DNA from: a bacterium
Lineage (GTDB): Bacteria > Hydrothermota > UBA3073 > JACQXS01 > JAGMCI01
Reading direction: 5' to 3'
Assembly: GCA_030018315.1 (NCBI GenBank)
Contig: JASEGA010000022.1
Span: forward strand, 1-32,806
Length of the DNA: 32,806 bases
The notes beneath the pieces were generated by a model that had not been told where the DNA came from, did no database searches, and worked only from the letters and a program-made list of their open reading frames with translations. This document shows, piece by piece, positions 24,880-32,806 of this stretch (the first letter of the stretch is position 1; each line of letters opens with the position of its first letter). Both the position numbers and the translations under genes were made by a program.

Positions 24880-26265
24880 TCATTCGCCCTTCTTAAATCT
24901 TGGCATATATTTATCGTAATATTCATCTCTTATCCGCTTAAGTTCAGACCTCGGAAACATTGATAGAAGCTCCCAGCCTAAATCAAGTGTCTGCTCCACT
25001 GGACGGTCTTCGTATTCACCTTGACTTACATATCTTTCCTCAAATATGCCTGCAAATTTAAGGTAAAGCTTATCAATCTCAGTCAATGCAGCCTCACCTA
25101 AAATGACTGCTAACTCCTCTACTTCCTTACCTCTTGCGTAGCAGGCGAATAATTGATTAAATACATCTGCATGGTCTTCACGAGTTTTATCTTTACCTAT
25201 TCCTTTGTCTTTGAGCCTTGAAAGCGATGGTCGCACATCAATAGGAGGTGATACCTTCTTACGATGTAGCGCTCTTGATAGTATTATCTGACCTTCTGTA
25301 ATATAGCCTGTAAGGTCAGGTATTGGGTGTGTCTTATCATCTTCAGGCATTGTCAGTATAGGGATAAGTGTAATTGAGCCCTTTTTGCCTTTAACTCTAC
25401 CTGCACGTTCATATACAGTTGCAAGGTCTGTGTACATATACCCGGGATAACCTCTCCTGCCTGGGATCTCTTTTCTTGCAGCTGATATTTCACGCAATGC
25501 TTCGCAGTAGTTAGTCATATCTGTGAGTATAACGAGCACATGCATGTCAAGTGTAAATGCAAGATACTCAGCTGCCGTAAATGTTACCCTTGGAGTTGCA
25601 ATCCGCTCTATAGCTGGGTCGTCAGCGAGATTGATAAAAAGGACAGCCCTCTCTATTGCACCTGTTTTATTAAAATCGGTCCTAAAGAATTCTGCCTCCT
25701 CATAAGTGATACCCATAGCACCAAAAACGACTGCAAACTCCTCTTTGCTTCCAAGTACCTTAGATTGACGTGCAACTTGGGCAGCCAGCCGATTATGAGG
25801 GAGACCTGAGCCTGAAAATATAGGTAGCTTCTGTCCCCTTACCAATGTATTTAAGCCGTCTATTGCGGACACACCTGTCTGGATAAATTCGTTCGGATAG
25901 TCGCGTGCACATGGATTAAGTGGAGCACCATTTATATCAGCAAGCTCATCAGGAATAATCTTTGGTCCACCATCTATTGGGATACCGAGCCCATTAAATG
26001 TTCTACCTAATATATCTCTTGATAAAGGTAGTTCAATCCCTTTAGCTAAAAATCTAACTCTACTCTTAGGAATATCTACACCCCGTGTCCCACCAAACAC
26101 TTGGATAAGAGCACGGTCACCATCAACTTCAAGTACCTGACCTTGACGCAACTCTCCTGTTGGCAGTTTAATCTCGGCAAGCTCACTGTACTTTACACCT
26201 TCTACACCTTCAACAAGCATCAAAGGACCTGAAATATCTGCTATTGTCCGATAATCCTTAATCAT
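24880..26265 (-). CDS. atpB: V/A-type ATPase subunit B
   Basis: Non-catalytic nucleotide-binding-fold subunit of the hexameric head, 461 residues. Recognisable blocks are [22 protein letters not shown] in place of a true Walker A (no GxxxxGK), [23 protein letters not shown] and [19 protein letters not shown]. The ATG starts one base after the atpA stop (TAATATG). Confidence 0.97.
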   Translation of the reverse strand: MIKDYRTIADISGPLMLVEGVEGVKYSELAEIKLPTGELRQGQVLEVDGDRALIQVFGGTRGVDIPKSRVRFLAKGIELPLSRDILGRTFNGLGIPIDGGPKIIPDELADINGAPLNPCARDYPNEFIQTGVSAIDGLNTLVRGQKLPIFSGSGLPHNRLAAQVARQSKVLGSKEEFAVVFGAMGITYEEAEFFRTDFNKTGAIERAVLFINLADDPAIERIATPRVTFTAAEYLAFTLDMHVLVILTDMTNYCEALREISAARKEIPGRRGYPGYMYTDLATVYERAGRVKGKKGSITLIPILTMPEDDKTHPIPDLTGYITEGQIILSRALHRKKVSPPIDVRPSLSRLKDKGIGKDKTREDHADVFNQLFACYARGKEVEELAVILGEAALTEIDKLYLKFAGIFEERYVSQGEYEDRPVEQTLDLGWELLSMFPRSELKRIRDEYYDKYMPRFKKGE

Positions 26266-26266
26266 A

Positions 26267-28012
26267 TTATCTTAAACCATCAATTTCACTATTTATCTCT
26301 TTTTCAATTTCTTCTATATCTTTTAGTTTGGTTTCTTGAGTATATTTTGCTTTTGCTATCCGTTCAAGGACTTTGAGAGTATGGATTTTGTCTGTAGTTA
26401 TACCCCTCTTTAACGCCTCATGTGATTTACCATAAAAATGGAGTATCAACTTAAGCATCATATACTGCTTAGTTATAGATGTGTATGTATCAAGTTCATG
26501 GAATGCATTTTGGTGCAAGAAGTCCTCCCTTATAGACCTCGCTACCTCAAGGAGTAACCTATCATCCTGTGACAACGACTCAAGCCCAACCAGTCTTACA
26601 ATATCCTGTAACTCTGCCTCTTTTTCAAGAATTCGCATTGCTTCCCTAATCAACTCTGGAAACTCTCTTGCCACTTTGTCTTCAACCCATTGCCTTGTTG
26701 AATCTGTGTATAACGAATACGAAGTAAGCCAATTTATAGCCGGGAAATGGCGTGCCTCTGCAAGCCTATCCTCAAGGCTCCAAAATACCTTTACTACCCT
26801 TAGCGTAGCTTGAACTACAGGGTCGGCGAGGTCGCCACCTGGTGGTGACACTGAGCCAATCACAGTTAGCATACCTTCACGATTATCAGAACCCAGACAT
26901 CTGACTCTACCAGCACGCTCATAGAATTCGGCTACCCTCGTTCCAAGATATGCAGGATAGCCCTCTTCACCAGGCATCTCTTCAAGCCTACTAGATATTT
27001 CACGCATAGCTTCTGCCCACCTTGAAGTTGAGTCTGCCTGCAAAGCTACAGAATAACCCATATCCCTAAAGTATTCACCAATTGCTACCCCTGTATAAAC
27101 AGAGGCTTCACGGGCAGCTACTGGCATATTTGAAGTGTTAGCTATAAGCACGGTGCGCTTCATCAATGGCTCGCCTGATTTTGGGTCCTTAAGTCTTGGG
27201 AATTCAATTAAGACATCGGTCATCTCGTTACCACGCTCACCACAGCCTACAAATAAGATTATGTCTGCATCTGCCCACTCTGAAATCTGGTGCTGTATGA
27301 CAGTTTTACCAGACCCAAATGGACCTGGGACACAGGCAGTGCCACCTTTAGCGACAGGAAAAAAAGTATCTATTACACGCTGTCCCGTATACATTGGGAC
27401 TTCGGGTGGCAACTTTTCAGTGTAAGGTCGTGGACGACGCACAGGCCAGCGTTGCATTAAAGTTATGTCCCTAACTCTATCTTTACACTTAATCTTACAA
27501 ACTGTGTCTTGAACCGTAAAATCACCTTCTTTAATCTCGATTATTTCACCCAAAATTCCGGGTGGCACCATTATACGATGGGTTACAAGGACTGTCTCTT
27601 GAACCTCACCTATAACATCTCCACCTGATACTTTTTCTCCTTTTTTAACACTTGGCTTAAAATACCACAACTTCTTCCTGTCAAGTCCGGGTAAGCTGAT
27701 ACCTCTTGTAATATTATTGCCTGTAAGCTCTCTTATTAGGGTGAGTGGACGCTGTATCCCATCATAAATTGACTCAATAAGCCCAGGCCCAAGCTCCACA
27801 GACAATGGCTCAAAAGTCAAGTAAACTGGCTCACCAGGTCCAATACCCGATGTCTCCTCATATACCTGGATTGATGCAAGGTCACCCTTTAACTCAATTA
27901 TCTCACCAATTAGACGCTTCTCCGACACCTTTACTACATCGTACATCTTGGTACCACTCATCCCACTCGCTACCACAAGTGGCCCCGATACCTTAACAAT
28001 CCTGCCTTCCAT
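26267..28012 (-). CDS. atpA: V/A-type ATPase catalytic subunit A
   Basis: Catalytic head subunit, 581 residues. Walker A GPFGSGKT is at 230-237, followed by the [15 protein letters not shown] block with the catalytic glutamate, and [20 protein letters not shown]. An insert of about 90 residues (about 110-200) before the P-loop is the 'non-homologous region' that separates A from F-type beta. No V-ATPase intein is present. The ATG begins one base after the stop of the hepT remnant (TAATATG), the same junction form as between atpA and atpB. Upstream subunits F and C are separated from it by a 3-kb cassette. Confidence 0.97.
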   Translation of the reverse strand: MEGRIVKVSGPLVVASGMSGTKMYDVVKVSEKRLIGEIIELKGDLASIQVYEETSGIGPGEPVYLTFEPLSVELGPGLIESIYDGIQRPLTLIRELTGNNITRGISLPGLDRKKLWYFKPSVKKGEKVSGGDVIGEVQETVLVTHRIMVPPGILGEIIEIKEGDFTVQDTVCKIKCKDRVRDITLMQRWPVRRPRPYTEKLPPEVPMYTGQRVIDTFFPVAKGGTACVPGPFGSGKTVIQHQISEWADADIILFVGCGERGNEMTDVLIEFPRLKDPKSGEPLMKRTVLIANTSNMPVAAREASVYTGVAIGEYFRDMGYSVALQADSTSRWAEAMREISSRLEEMPGEEGYPAYLGTRVAEFYERAGRVRCLGSDNREGMLTVIGSVSPPGGDLADPVVQATLRVVKVFWSLEDRLAEARHFPAINWLTSYSLYTDSTRQWVEDKVAREFPELIREAMRILEKEAELQDIVRLVGLESLSQDDRLLLEVARSIREDFLHQNAFHELDTYTSITKQYMMLKLILHFYGKSHEALKRGITTDKIHTLKVLERIAKAKYTQETKLKDIEEIEKEINSEIDGLR

Positions 28013-28013
28013 A

Positions 28014-28250
28014 TTATTCTCTTATTTCTACAAAAAAAGCAACACTATAAGAGGAGGGAATTGGTTCTTTCTTTTTGGCTAAAAGGTGGAATATTAAGTC
28101 GCTACTTGTGATAACCAATAGCTCCAAGATTCGCTCAACTGTGTAGTGGTTCTCCATAAATTCCTCATAGGAAATAACTTTAAACTTTTTCAAGTCCTCC
28201 AAATACTTAATTAAAAGCTCAAGCTTCCGTTTTACCACTTCGGGTGACAT
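28014..28250 (-). pseudogene. HepT-like HEPN toxin, C-terminally truncated
   Basis: The first 65 or so residues (MSPEVVKRKLELLIKYLEDL, then HYTVERILELLV...FHLLAKKKEPIP) match the N-terminal half of the DUF86/HepT HEPN RNases. The usual second half with the Rx4-6H catalytic motif is missing. After SSYS the sequence changes to VAFFVEIRE and stops one base before atpA. It is therefore a dead remnant unless the fragment has taken another role. It overlaps the MNT gene by 32 bases, the standard arrangement of MNT/HEPN pairs. Confidence 0.75.
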
Positions 28251-28670
28251 TTCTCAACTCCTTTATGTATGCTCTTATAAACTCTCCTCGTAATTTTCGT
28301 ATTTTTTCAGTGTCAAGATATTTCTTCCACGCTTTTAGTTTGTATTCCTCAAAAAGCCCATCTCTTTTCTCGGACGAAAACTTACCTTTGGAAAAGATTT
28401 CAAACTCAAGTAATGGGTCAGTATGTGGGGTTATTACAGTTAAGTCTACAGACCCTACAAATATACAATCAAGCTCACAAATAAGTCTTAATTTATTAAT
28501 TTCGGAGTCCTCTGGGACAACAGCAATATCAATATCGCTCATCTTGTAAGTTTTTGAGCCTACACAAGAGCCAAATAAAACAAGTAAAAAATTTTATTCT
28601 CCTTACAGAATTTTTTAATTTTATTAAGATAAAGATTATACTTCATTGCTTTCTCATGCCCAAAAACCAT
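28219..28670 (-). pseudogene. MNT-type minimal nucleotidyltransferase antitoxin, 1-nt frameshift
   Basis: The 107-residue open frame from 28542 starts at MSDIDIAVVPED, but the nucleotidyltransferase motif upstream is in the same frame as LFGSCVGSKTYKMSDIDIAV, with GS...D.D as expected. Further upstream, an ATG at 28670 gives VFGHEKAMKYNLYLNKIKKF. Adding one base in the A6 run (plus 28586-28591) joins the two frames into about 150 residues. MNT proteins AMPylate and silence their HEPN partners. The partner here is truncated, so the pair appears to be decaying. The frameshift could also be a sequencing undercall. Confidence 0.72.
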
Positions 28671-28805
28671 TTATTCAGTAATTTCAAAGTTACCAGTATC
28701 CCAAGCATGACACTTAGGACAGCCAACCGGCTCTCCTATTTCTGCATCACCAACTGTTTCTACGTCCTTTTCTTGAATATATCTGAAAAGTCTTGAAAGA
28801 TACGT
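28671..28805 (-). pseudogene. 3' remnant of a small CxxC protein
   Basis: A hand-read open frame of 44 residues overlaps the end of the restriction gene and stops directly before the mntA ATG (TAAATG). It ends EIGEPVGCPKCHAWDTGNFE..., with a CPKCH knuckle. No start codon is present in the open stretch, so it looks like the 3' end of a gene whose beginning was replaced by the restriction-modification cassette. Weak evidence, based on the motif and the abutting stop/start. Confidence 0.35.
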
Positions 28806-29494
28806 TCATAACGTTTTATTTTCTCGCTTCCCCATTCTTCTTTGAAGTCCTCACGCAATATATAAACACCATCAAGTTCATATTCTGATATTATTCTATC
28901 TCTACTCTTTCCATCAATTCTCCCTCTTTTTGTAAAATCTATGTCAAAATCTTCATCGTGATCAACAGTAGCTAAAAATATTTTAATGTTCTTTGTAACA
29001 TTAGATGAAAGCAATTTGAGTTTCCAATAACATGCTTGTGCAATCCTTTCTCTTAAACTGGTTTTACAAGAAATAATAGCTATTACTGTTGATTTCCATG
29101 TATTATCGGTATTAAAATCTACAATTACCAAATCAGCGTCGGGAAGCAACAGATATTTTTCATATTTTACAGCAAGTTTTCTGAAAATAACTTCGTTTTT
29201 CTTTTTCTTAATTTCATCTTTTGTTAAAACTGCTAAACCTTTCAAAGCTTCATCGTTTTCCTTAACCTCCCTAACATACGCCTTAATTATAGAGCCTACA
29301 ATTCTTTCAAATTTATTACCAATAAAAGAATGCCAAGATTGTTCAGCACTTCTTAAATGTGGATAATGCGTAGTTAAGATAGTCACATACTCATCTTTAA
29401 GTTTTTTAATTTCATTCCAGCCTTCTTTTGGATTTATTTCTCCTTTTTCTATCTGCTGAATTATTTTTAATACTTTTTGTTTTGGGTCACTCAT
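28760..29494 (-). CDS. Type II restriction endonuclease, BsaWI-like PD-(D/E)xK candidate
   Basis: A 244-residue protein from the ATG at 29494, which has GGGGAGG 8 nt upstream and overlaps the methyltransferase stop by 8 bases. The nuclease core appears as KFERIVG (acid at 63), LLPDADLVIVDF (119-121) and AIISCKTSLRERIAQACYWK (K144). The SCKTSLRERIAQ block is typical of a BsaWI-type enzyme group, though the SxK in place of the usual ExK should be checked. It lies directly after a DNA methyltransferase, the expected partner. Target sequence cannot be told from the sequence. An alternative start at 29515 lacks a good ribosome site. Confidence 0.75.
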   Translation of the reverse strand: MSDPKQKVLKIIQQIEKGEINPKEGWNEIKKLKDEYVTILTTHYPHLRSAEQSWHSFIGNKFERIVGSIIKAYVREVKENDEALKGLAVLTKDEIKKKKNEVIFRKLAVKYEKYLLLPDADLVIVDFNTDNTWKSTVIAIISCKTSLRERIAQACYWKLKLLSSNVTKNIKIFLATVDHDEDFDIDFTKRGRIDGKSRDRIISEYELDGVYILREDFKEEWGSEKIKRYERIFQDFSDIFKKRT

Positions 29495-30668
29495 AAATTT
29501 TTCCTCCCCTCTCATAATGTGTCCACTTAATTTCTCTTTTAAAAGATTTTTTTAATAAGTCTGGATGTGGCTTTCGCATAATTAAAAGATATTTAAATCC
29601 GCGTAGATAAAAATTAAAGCGGATTGCCCTATTATACCATATACCTGTATTAGAGGTTTGTCCCCTACGAGTAACACAAATAATATCCACTGGTTCAAAA
29701 TATTTGCACAATTGTTCATAAATCTTAAAACCTACAGGTGTAAACTTTTTCTTAACCCATTGGTCACCAATAAGCCATCCTAATACTTTTCCATATTTCA
29801 ATACTCGGTAACATTCACACATGACTTTCTCAAGTTCCTCATAAAATTTCTCTGTTTCTGAAGAAATTTTTCCGATATCATCAGGGTGCTCATTATATCT
29901 AACATTGTCTCCATAAGGAGAATCAATGAAGACCATATCTACACTATTATTTCCCAATGGAATTTTCCTTGCATCATTTTGTACGACATCAGGTCTTGTT
30001 GGTGCTATATCGTAAGCAATACATCTTCGCCCTTCTTCTTTACAAACATCTAAAGTGGTTCCACTCCCTGCCATTGGATCCAATACTAAATCGCCAGGTT
30101 CTGTATACCTCTTAATTAAGTTATAAATGATAAATGCAGGAGTTACCCCAGGATATTTATTGTTTCCTTTGGGAATCTTCCCGTAACTTTGTTTCGGGTA
30201 ATCCCAAAGAGTAGTTGCCTCTATCTTTGGCTTTTCATCTATAGTTGCTGGATATTTTGGAGGAAGTTTTATATTATCCAATTCAAGTTTTGGATTTTCA
30301 AGAACTTTTATGAGAAGGTCGGTTCTAAATTCGTCAAGTGGATATTTCCAATCTATATTCAACTTTGCGAGAACTTTTTTTACACTTTTTAAACTTCTAA
30401 CTTCATTATTATTTTTTTCAACTCTTACTTGATAAGGATATCGTCCATTCCATGCGTTTGGAACTAAATCTTTTCCACCGTCAGATGCGGCCACAAATGG
30501 CCCATATAAAATATCCGAATCCATATTTAGGAGGAATAGTGTATCTCCCTTTTTTATACCAAAAACTTTTTCGGCATAGATTTTATTCGTTGAAAATAAC
30601 ATACGGTCAAGGCACTCCCTTTCAGTTCTTTCTGTGCATACGAAAATGTAACTATTTCCTTTAGCCAT
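29487..30668 (-). CDS. DNA methyltransferase with N-terminal DCD/EVE-like domain
   Basis: A 393-residue protein. Residues about 6-86 (YIFVCTERTERECL...KVFGIKKGDTLFLLNMDSDILYG...SDGGKDLVPNAWNGRYPYQVRV) have the signature of a DCD (development and cell death) domain, a PUA-like fold related to EVE/YTH readers of modified bases. Residues about 150-393 are an amino-methyltransferase: a motif X-like GVTPAFIIYNLI, motif I VLDPMAGSGTT (196-206) and motif IV DSPYG (249-253), in the X-I-IV order. The DSPYG suggests N6-adenine or N4-cytosine methylation. An ATG at 30668 has AGGGGAG 5 nt upstream; the GTG at 30674 does not. It pairs with the downstream nuclease. Confidence 0.85.
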   Translation of the reverse strand: MAKGNSYIFVCTERTERECLDRMLFSTNKIYAEKVFGIKKGDTLFLLNMDSDILYGPFVAASDGGKDLVPNAWNGRYPYQVRVEKNNNEVRSLKSVKKVLAKLNIDWKYPLDEFRTDLLIKVLENPKLELDNIKLPPKYPATIDEKPKIEATTLWDYPKQSYGKIPKGNNKYPGVTPAFIIYNLIKRYTEPGDLVLDPMAGSGTTLDVCKEEGRRCIAYDIAPTRPDVVQNDARKIPLGNNSVDMVFIDSPYGDNVRYNEHPDDIGKISSETEKFYEELEKVMCECYRVLKYGKVLGWLIGDQWVKKKFTPVGFKIYEQLCKYFEPVDIICVTRRGQTSNTGIWYNRAIRFNFYLRGFKYLLIMRKPHPDLLKKSFKREIKWTHYERGGKIYE

Positions 30669-30680
30669 TCTCACTCCCCT

Positions 30681-30902
30681 CTACGAAATCTTTTCCCCCA
30701 TAATTTGATTTACACATGACCTGCATATAGTTCTCAAGTTTGTCCAATTTTCATTTTTTGGAATTTTCCAATGTCCATTTTCGTCGTGTCCATAACTATT
30801 GTAATGTTTGAAGCACTCTTCACAAAGAATATGCTCCTCAGTGCGATGATAAACGCTTTGACCATCCAGCACGTGGACACAAACTATTATCAAACTATTC
30901 AT
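30681..30902 (-). CDS. Small four-cysteine (zinc-ribbon-like) protein
   Basis: A 73-residue protein with CEEC at about 27-30 and CRSC at about 60-63, a spacing that fits one zinc site. Its core (EEHILCEECFKHY...NENWTNLRTICRSCV) resembles a treble-clef or rubredoxin-like knuckle. The ATG overlaps the stop of the HTH gene (ATGA), and GGAAGGGG lies 4 nt upstream. Lying between the regulator and the methyltransferase, it may be a DNA-binding or assembly accessory of the R-M cassette. I do not recognise the family. Confidence 0.6.
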   Translation of the reverse strand: MNSLIIVCVHVLDGQSVYHRTEEHILCEECFKHYNSYGHDENGHWKIPKNENWTNLRTICRSCVNQIMGEKIS

Positions 30903-31078
30903 GAATCCCCTTCCTTTTCCCCTTCTTGACTGAATCGTCTTTGCCCTCCTTTAGTTTTGGTAGATGAAAGCGAACCAATTTTCTCCATCCGATAGATAAT
31001 AGACGGACTTACTCCAAGATAGTTAGCCGCCTCTTTTGTTGTATACACGGCTTTATTTTCTCTCTTTTTGTTTTTCAT
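30899..31078 (-). CDS. HTH_17/MerR-like DNA-binding regulator of the R-M cassette
   Basis: A 59-residue protein read by hand. The core VYTTKEAANYLGVSPSIIYR then GSL...GGQRRFSQE is the helix-turn-helix-wing of HTH_17/excisionase-like proteins (residues about 11-49). The ATG (31078-31076) shares ATGA with the atpF stop, and the stop shares ATGA with the next gene. It is the first gene of the R-M cassette and would be a fitting controller of the methyltransferase/nuclease pair. It has no clear ribosome site apart from coupling with atpF. Confidence 0.75.
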   Translation of the reverse strand: MKNKKRENKAVYTTKEAANYLGVSPSIIYRMEKIGSLSSTKTKGGQRRFSQEGEKEGDS

Positions 31079-31389
31079 TTCATTATATCGACGCCGACTG
31101 CCTTTTTAATTAGTTCGCGCATCTCGTTTAACGCAAACCCAGAACTACCCTTACTACCGGGAATTGGAACTATGCAAGGGACAGCAGTCCCTTTAGTTTG
31201 AACAAGCAAGTCTCTAATATGAGGTAATAAATCATCTGTGATTAGTATTATACCAAAGTCCTCTTTAATCAGTCTTTCAAGTATCTCATGTGCATCTTTA
31301 ACATTTAATACAGGAAATACTTCAGCTCCTATTGCCTTAAAAGGAAGAATAACATCCCTTTCCCCTATGGTAGCAATTTTAGTAGACAT
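31075..31389 (-). CDS. atpF: V/A-type ATPase subunit F
   Basis: Small rotor-associated subunit, 104 residues, usual length. The motifs IGERDVILPFKAIGAEVFPV and IILITDDLLPHI are characteristic: the first resembles 'iGd.dt..gFrlaGv', the second the 'I.it...a..i' strand. A C-terminal helix (LNEMRELIKKAVGVDI) inserts into the head. The gene starts one base after the atpC stop (TAAGATG). Directly downstream one would expect atpA; instead the R-M cassette begins. Confidence 0.92.
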   Translation of the reverse strand: MSTKIATIGERDVILPFKAIGAEVFPVLNVKDAHEILERLIKEDFGIILITDDLLPHIRDLLVQTKGTAVPCIVPIPGSKGSSGFALNEMRELIKKAVGVDIMK

Positions 31390-31390
31390 C

Positions 31391-32410
31391 TTAATAAGCC
31401 TCAGGTAATCTCTCTCTTATCACTGTATCTGGAATAGCATTAATTTTACCTGTAAATATCATCCTTAGTATTTTAAATTCGTTTTCCTTACCATAAAAGT
31501 AGGCAAGAACAGGCTCTACTCCAAAAGCTAAATACTTTGTAGCTCTACAAAATGAAATGAAGTGGTCGTCACAAAGCTTCTCAAGTCGTAAGAATGAAGC
31601 CTTTGAGATTAAAGATTCTACACCTTCAGTAAGGATTCTTGAATACGGGGTATTCTTAAAATAATGAGGTATAGCCTCTATAGGCTCATCAAATGAATCC
31701 AAAAACCGTGCCTGTTCAAGCCAGCCACCATCAATGAATGCTTTCGTAAAGAAGCCGCGTTCCTCTTTAAGCCATTTTATTCTTAGTAATATCTTTATGT
31801 TGACGAGGTCAATTTCTATTTTAATCAGTGTATTAAGAAAAATATTCCCTACCACTCCTATAAGAAATGAATAGTATGCTTTATCTAATACTATATCTAT
31901 GAATCTTGGGTCCTTAGTCAAGTAATAATTAGATATCGCTTCCTCTATCGCTGACTGAAGACCGAACCCAAGTTTATCGTATCTCTCATTTTGGAACACT
32001 GACTTCAGTTCATGTGTTGAGATATTTCCAAAATTAGATAAAAGTGCATCTACTTCTTTCTCTCCAATCATACCTTTAAGCAGTGTTTTGACATTGTGAT
32101 AGTCATATTTTAATTTTAGGATCTCCACAAAATTAGAATCAAGAATAAGTTTAGCCATCAGGCTATAAAGCTCTATTCTTGCATTTCTTACAATGCTCTC
32201 GTAATCCTTCGCAGAATCCTGTGGAAAATTAAGCCACTGGCTATAACCTGTGTCCTGGAGAGCCCTTAAAAGCTTATTCCCATCCTTAGCTTCAAAAAGA
32301 CGCGCAACTTTGTGAGTAGATAGGAGACGCGTCTCAAGAGCCCTTATCCTGGCGACAGCATAAGCATATCTTGTATCTTTGGATTCAATATGAGGATACC
32401 TAATTAACAT
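31391..32410 (-). CDS. atpC: V/A-type ATPase subunit C
   Basis: Funnel-shaped subunit linking rotor shaft to the K ring, 339 residues from the ATG at 32410. Recognisable blocks are YAYAVARIRALETRLLS near the N-terminus, DYHNVKTLLKGMI and EIDLVNIKILLRIK, the three-fold repeated helical core, and a C-terminal EPVLAYFYGKENEFKILRMI. The longer frame with a GTG at 32425 overlaps the -10 box, so the ATG at 32410 is preferred. It heads operon 2 and is preceded by a consensus promoter. Confidence 0.95.
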   Translation of the reverse strand: MLIRYPHIESKDTRYAYAVARIRALETRLLSTHKVARLFEAKDGNKLLRALQDTGYSQWLNFPQDSAKDYESIVRNARIELYSLMAKLILDSNFVEILKLKYDYHNVKTLLKGMIGEKEVDALLSNFGNISTHELKSVFQNERYDKLGFGLQSAIEEAISNYYLTKDPRFIDIVLDKAYYSFLIGVVGNIFLNTLIKIEIDLVNIKILLRIKWLKEERGFFTKAFIDGGWLEQARFLDSFDEPIEAIPHYFKNTPYSRILTEGVESLISKASFLRLEKLCDDHFISFCRATKYLAFGVEPVLAYFYGKENEFKILRMIFTGKINAIPDTVIRERLPEAY

Positions 32411-32416
32411 TTGAAT

Positions 32417-32446
32417 ATTATACACTGTAAATTAAAATAATGTCAA
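32417..32446 (-). promoter_or_regulatory. Consensus sigma-70 promoter of V-ATPase operon 2, leaderless arrangement
   Basis: On the minus strand: TTGACA at 32446-32441, an 18-nt spacer, TATAAT at 32422-32417. The ATG at 32410 follows after 6 nt, so the transcript should begin at the start codon. Confidence 0.85.
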
Positions 32447-32508
32447 GAAAAAGTTCCCTTGTTGAATAATTAAGTTTACACTTCCTATTTCTGCTAAATC
32501 CCACAGAA

Positions 32509-32806
32509 TTACACCGCTACTAACTCTCTTTTATCTATCCACAACCTCTTATTACACAGTGCTTTACTCACCTGTCTGCCGACAGGCAAGATTAGACTTG
32601 TAAATAAATTCATTAAACTCACTTTCAATATCACTTCCCTCCTTATATTTTCCATCTTTCGAGAGAAAACATGCTCCCCAAACATCCTCTTAAATACAGA
32701 ATACCTGCCTTCTGCCTCCCATCGTTTCCCATACTCATTTATACCTTTCCATAATTCTTCGTCCTCTAAATATTCCTTGAGAGTCTGTAGCCTTAAAAGA
32801 CGAGCC
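32509..32806 (-). CDS. IS5-like transposase, C-terminal part (runs off window)
   Basis: Read by hand as 98 residues plus stop (32509-32511). The block YGKRWEAEGRYSVFKRMFGE then FSRKMENIRREVILKVSLMN is the C-terminal signature of IS5-type DDE transposases, with the third catalytic acid (E in EAEGRYS). The final ~28 residues include LPVGRQV, translated from a small perfect palindrome. Same orientation and family as the fragment at 1-402, but the catalytic middle is not covered by either piece. Confidence 0.8.
   Translation of the reverse strand, partial: ARLLRLQTLKEYLEDEELWKGINEYGKRWEAEGRYSVFKRMFGEHVFSRKMENIRREVILKVSLMNLFTSLILPVGRQVSKALCNKRLWIDKRELVAV
32571..32586. repeat. Perfect palindrome cctgtctgccgacagg inside the transposase 3' end
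   Basis: CCTGTC and GACAGG pair around TGCC. A related GC-rich block (cctgccgacaagcggg) lies at about 20699-20714, at the start of the GT9-like gene. Confidence 0.6.

Overview
The window is an AT-rich bacterial segment with tightly packed, often translationally coupled operons. It carries a complete V/A-type (Na+-type) ATPase gene set, a PorX/PorY-like two-component pair, two secreted proteins with C-terminal domains of the type-9-secretion/FlgD-like kind, and a system II (ResB/CcsA) cytochrome c maturation operon. This mix suggests an uncultured lineage near the FCB group (WOR-3/Stahlbacteria- or Cloacimonadota-like). That placement is inference from gene content only. No rRNA, tRNA or CRISPR array was found.

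Layout. 1-402: N-terminal part of an IS5-like transposase, next to an NtrC-type response regulator broken by 5' loss and an internal deletion (432-1483). 1484-5051: a decayed accessory zone with an 81-bp direct repeat flanking a putative toxin/DUF2283 pair, a free-standing LAGLIDADG endonuclease, a frameshifted SIR2-like gene and a truncated extra copy of the miaB 5' end. 5052-7420: miaB and miaA (tRNA ms2i6A37 modification). 7441-10847: V-ATPase operon 1 (G/H-like, I, K, E) behind a consensus sigma-70 promoter. 11068-13059: a secreted kelch-like protein and a TM1410/GH114-like lipoprotein whose halves are in swapped order. 17299 down to 13100: seven-repeat propeller protein, ResB, frameshifted CcsA, outer-membrane barrel, c-type cytochrome. 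20192 down to 17409: uvrA. 20362-23763: acpS, GT9-like fragment, porY-like kinase, porX-like REC-PglZ regulator. 32410 down to 24196: V-ATPase operon 2 (C, F, A, B, D), with a foreign cassette between F and A. The window ends in the C-terminal part of an IS5-like transposase in the same orientation as the one at the left end.

The most unusual part is the cassette between atpF and atpA: HTH_17 regulator, small four-cysteine protein, DNA methyltransferase with an N-terminal DCD/EVE-like (PUA-fold) domain, BsaWI-like restriction endonuclease, then remnants of an MNT/HEPN toxin-antitoxin pair. Its first gene overlaps the atpF stop by ATGA and its last remnant stops one base before the atpA start, so a restriction-modification system appears to be co-transcribed with the ATPase.

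Other themes. Four operons (atp 1, atp 2, uvrA, acpS) have TTGACA/TATAAT-like promoters only 6-8 nt from the start codon, which predicts leaderless or near-leaderless mRNAs. Several dispersed repeats occur, one of them inside the coding regions of both resB and uvrA. SIR2, ccsA and mntA each break at short A/T homopolymers by an apparent 1-nt loss, which is either real decay or undercalling of homopolymers.
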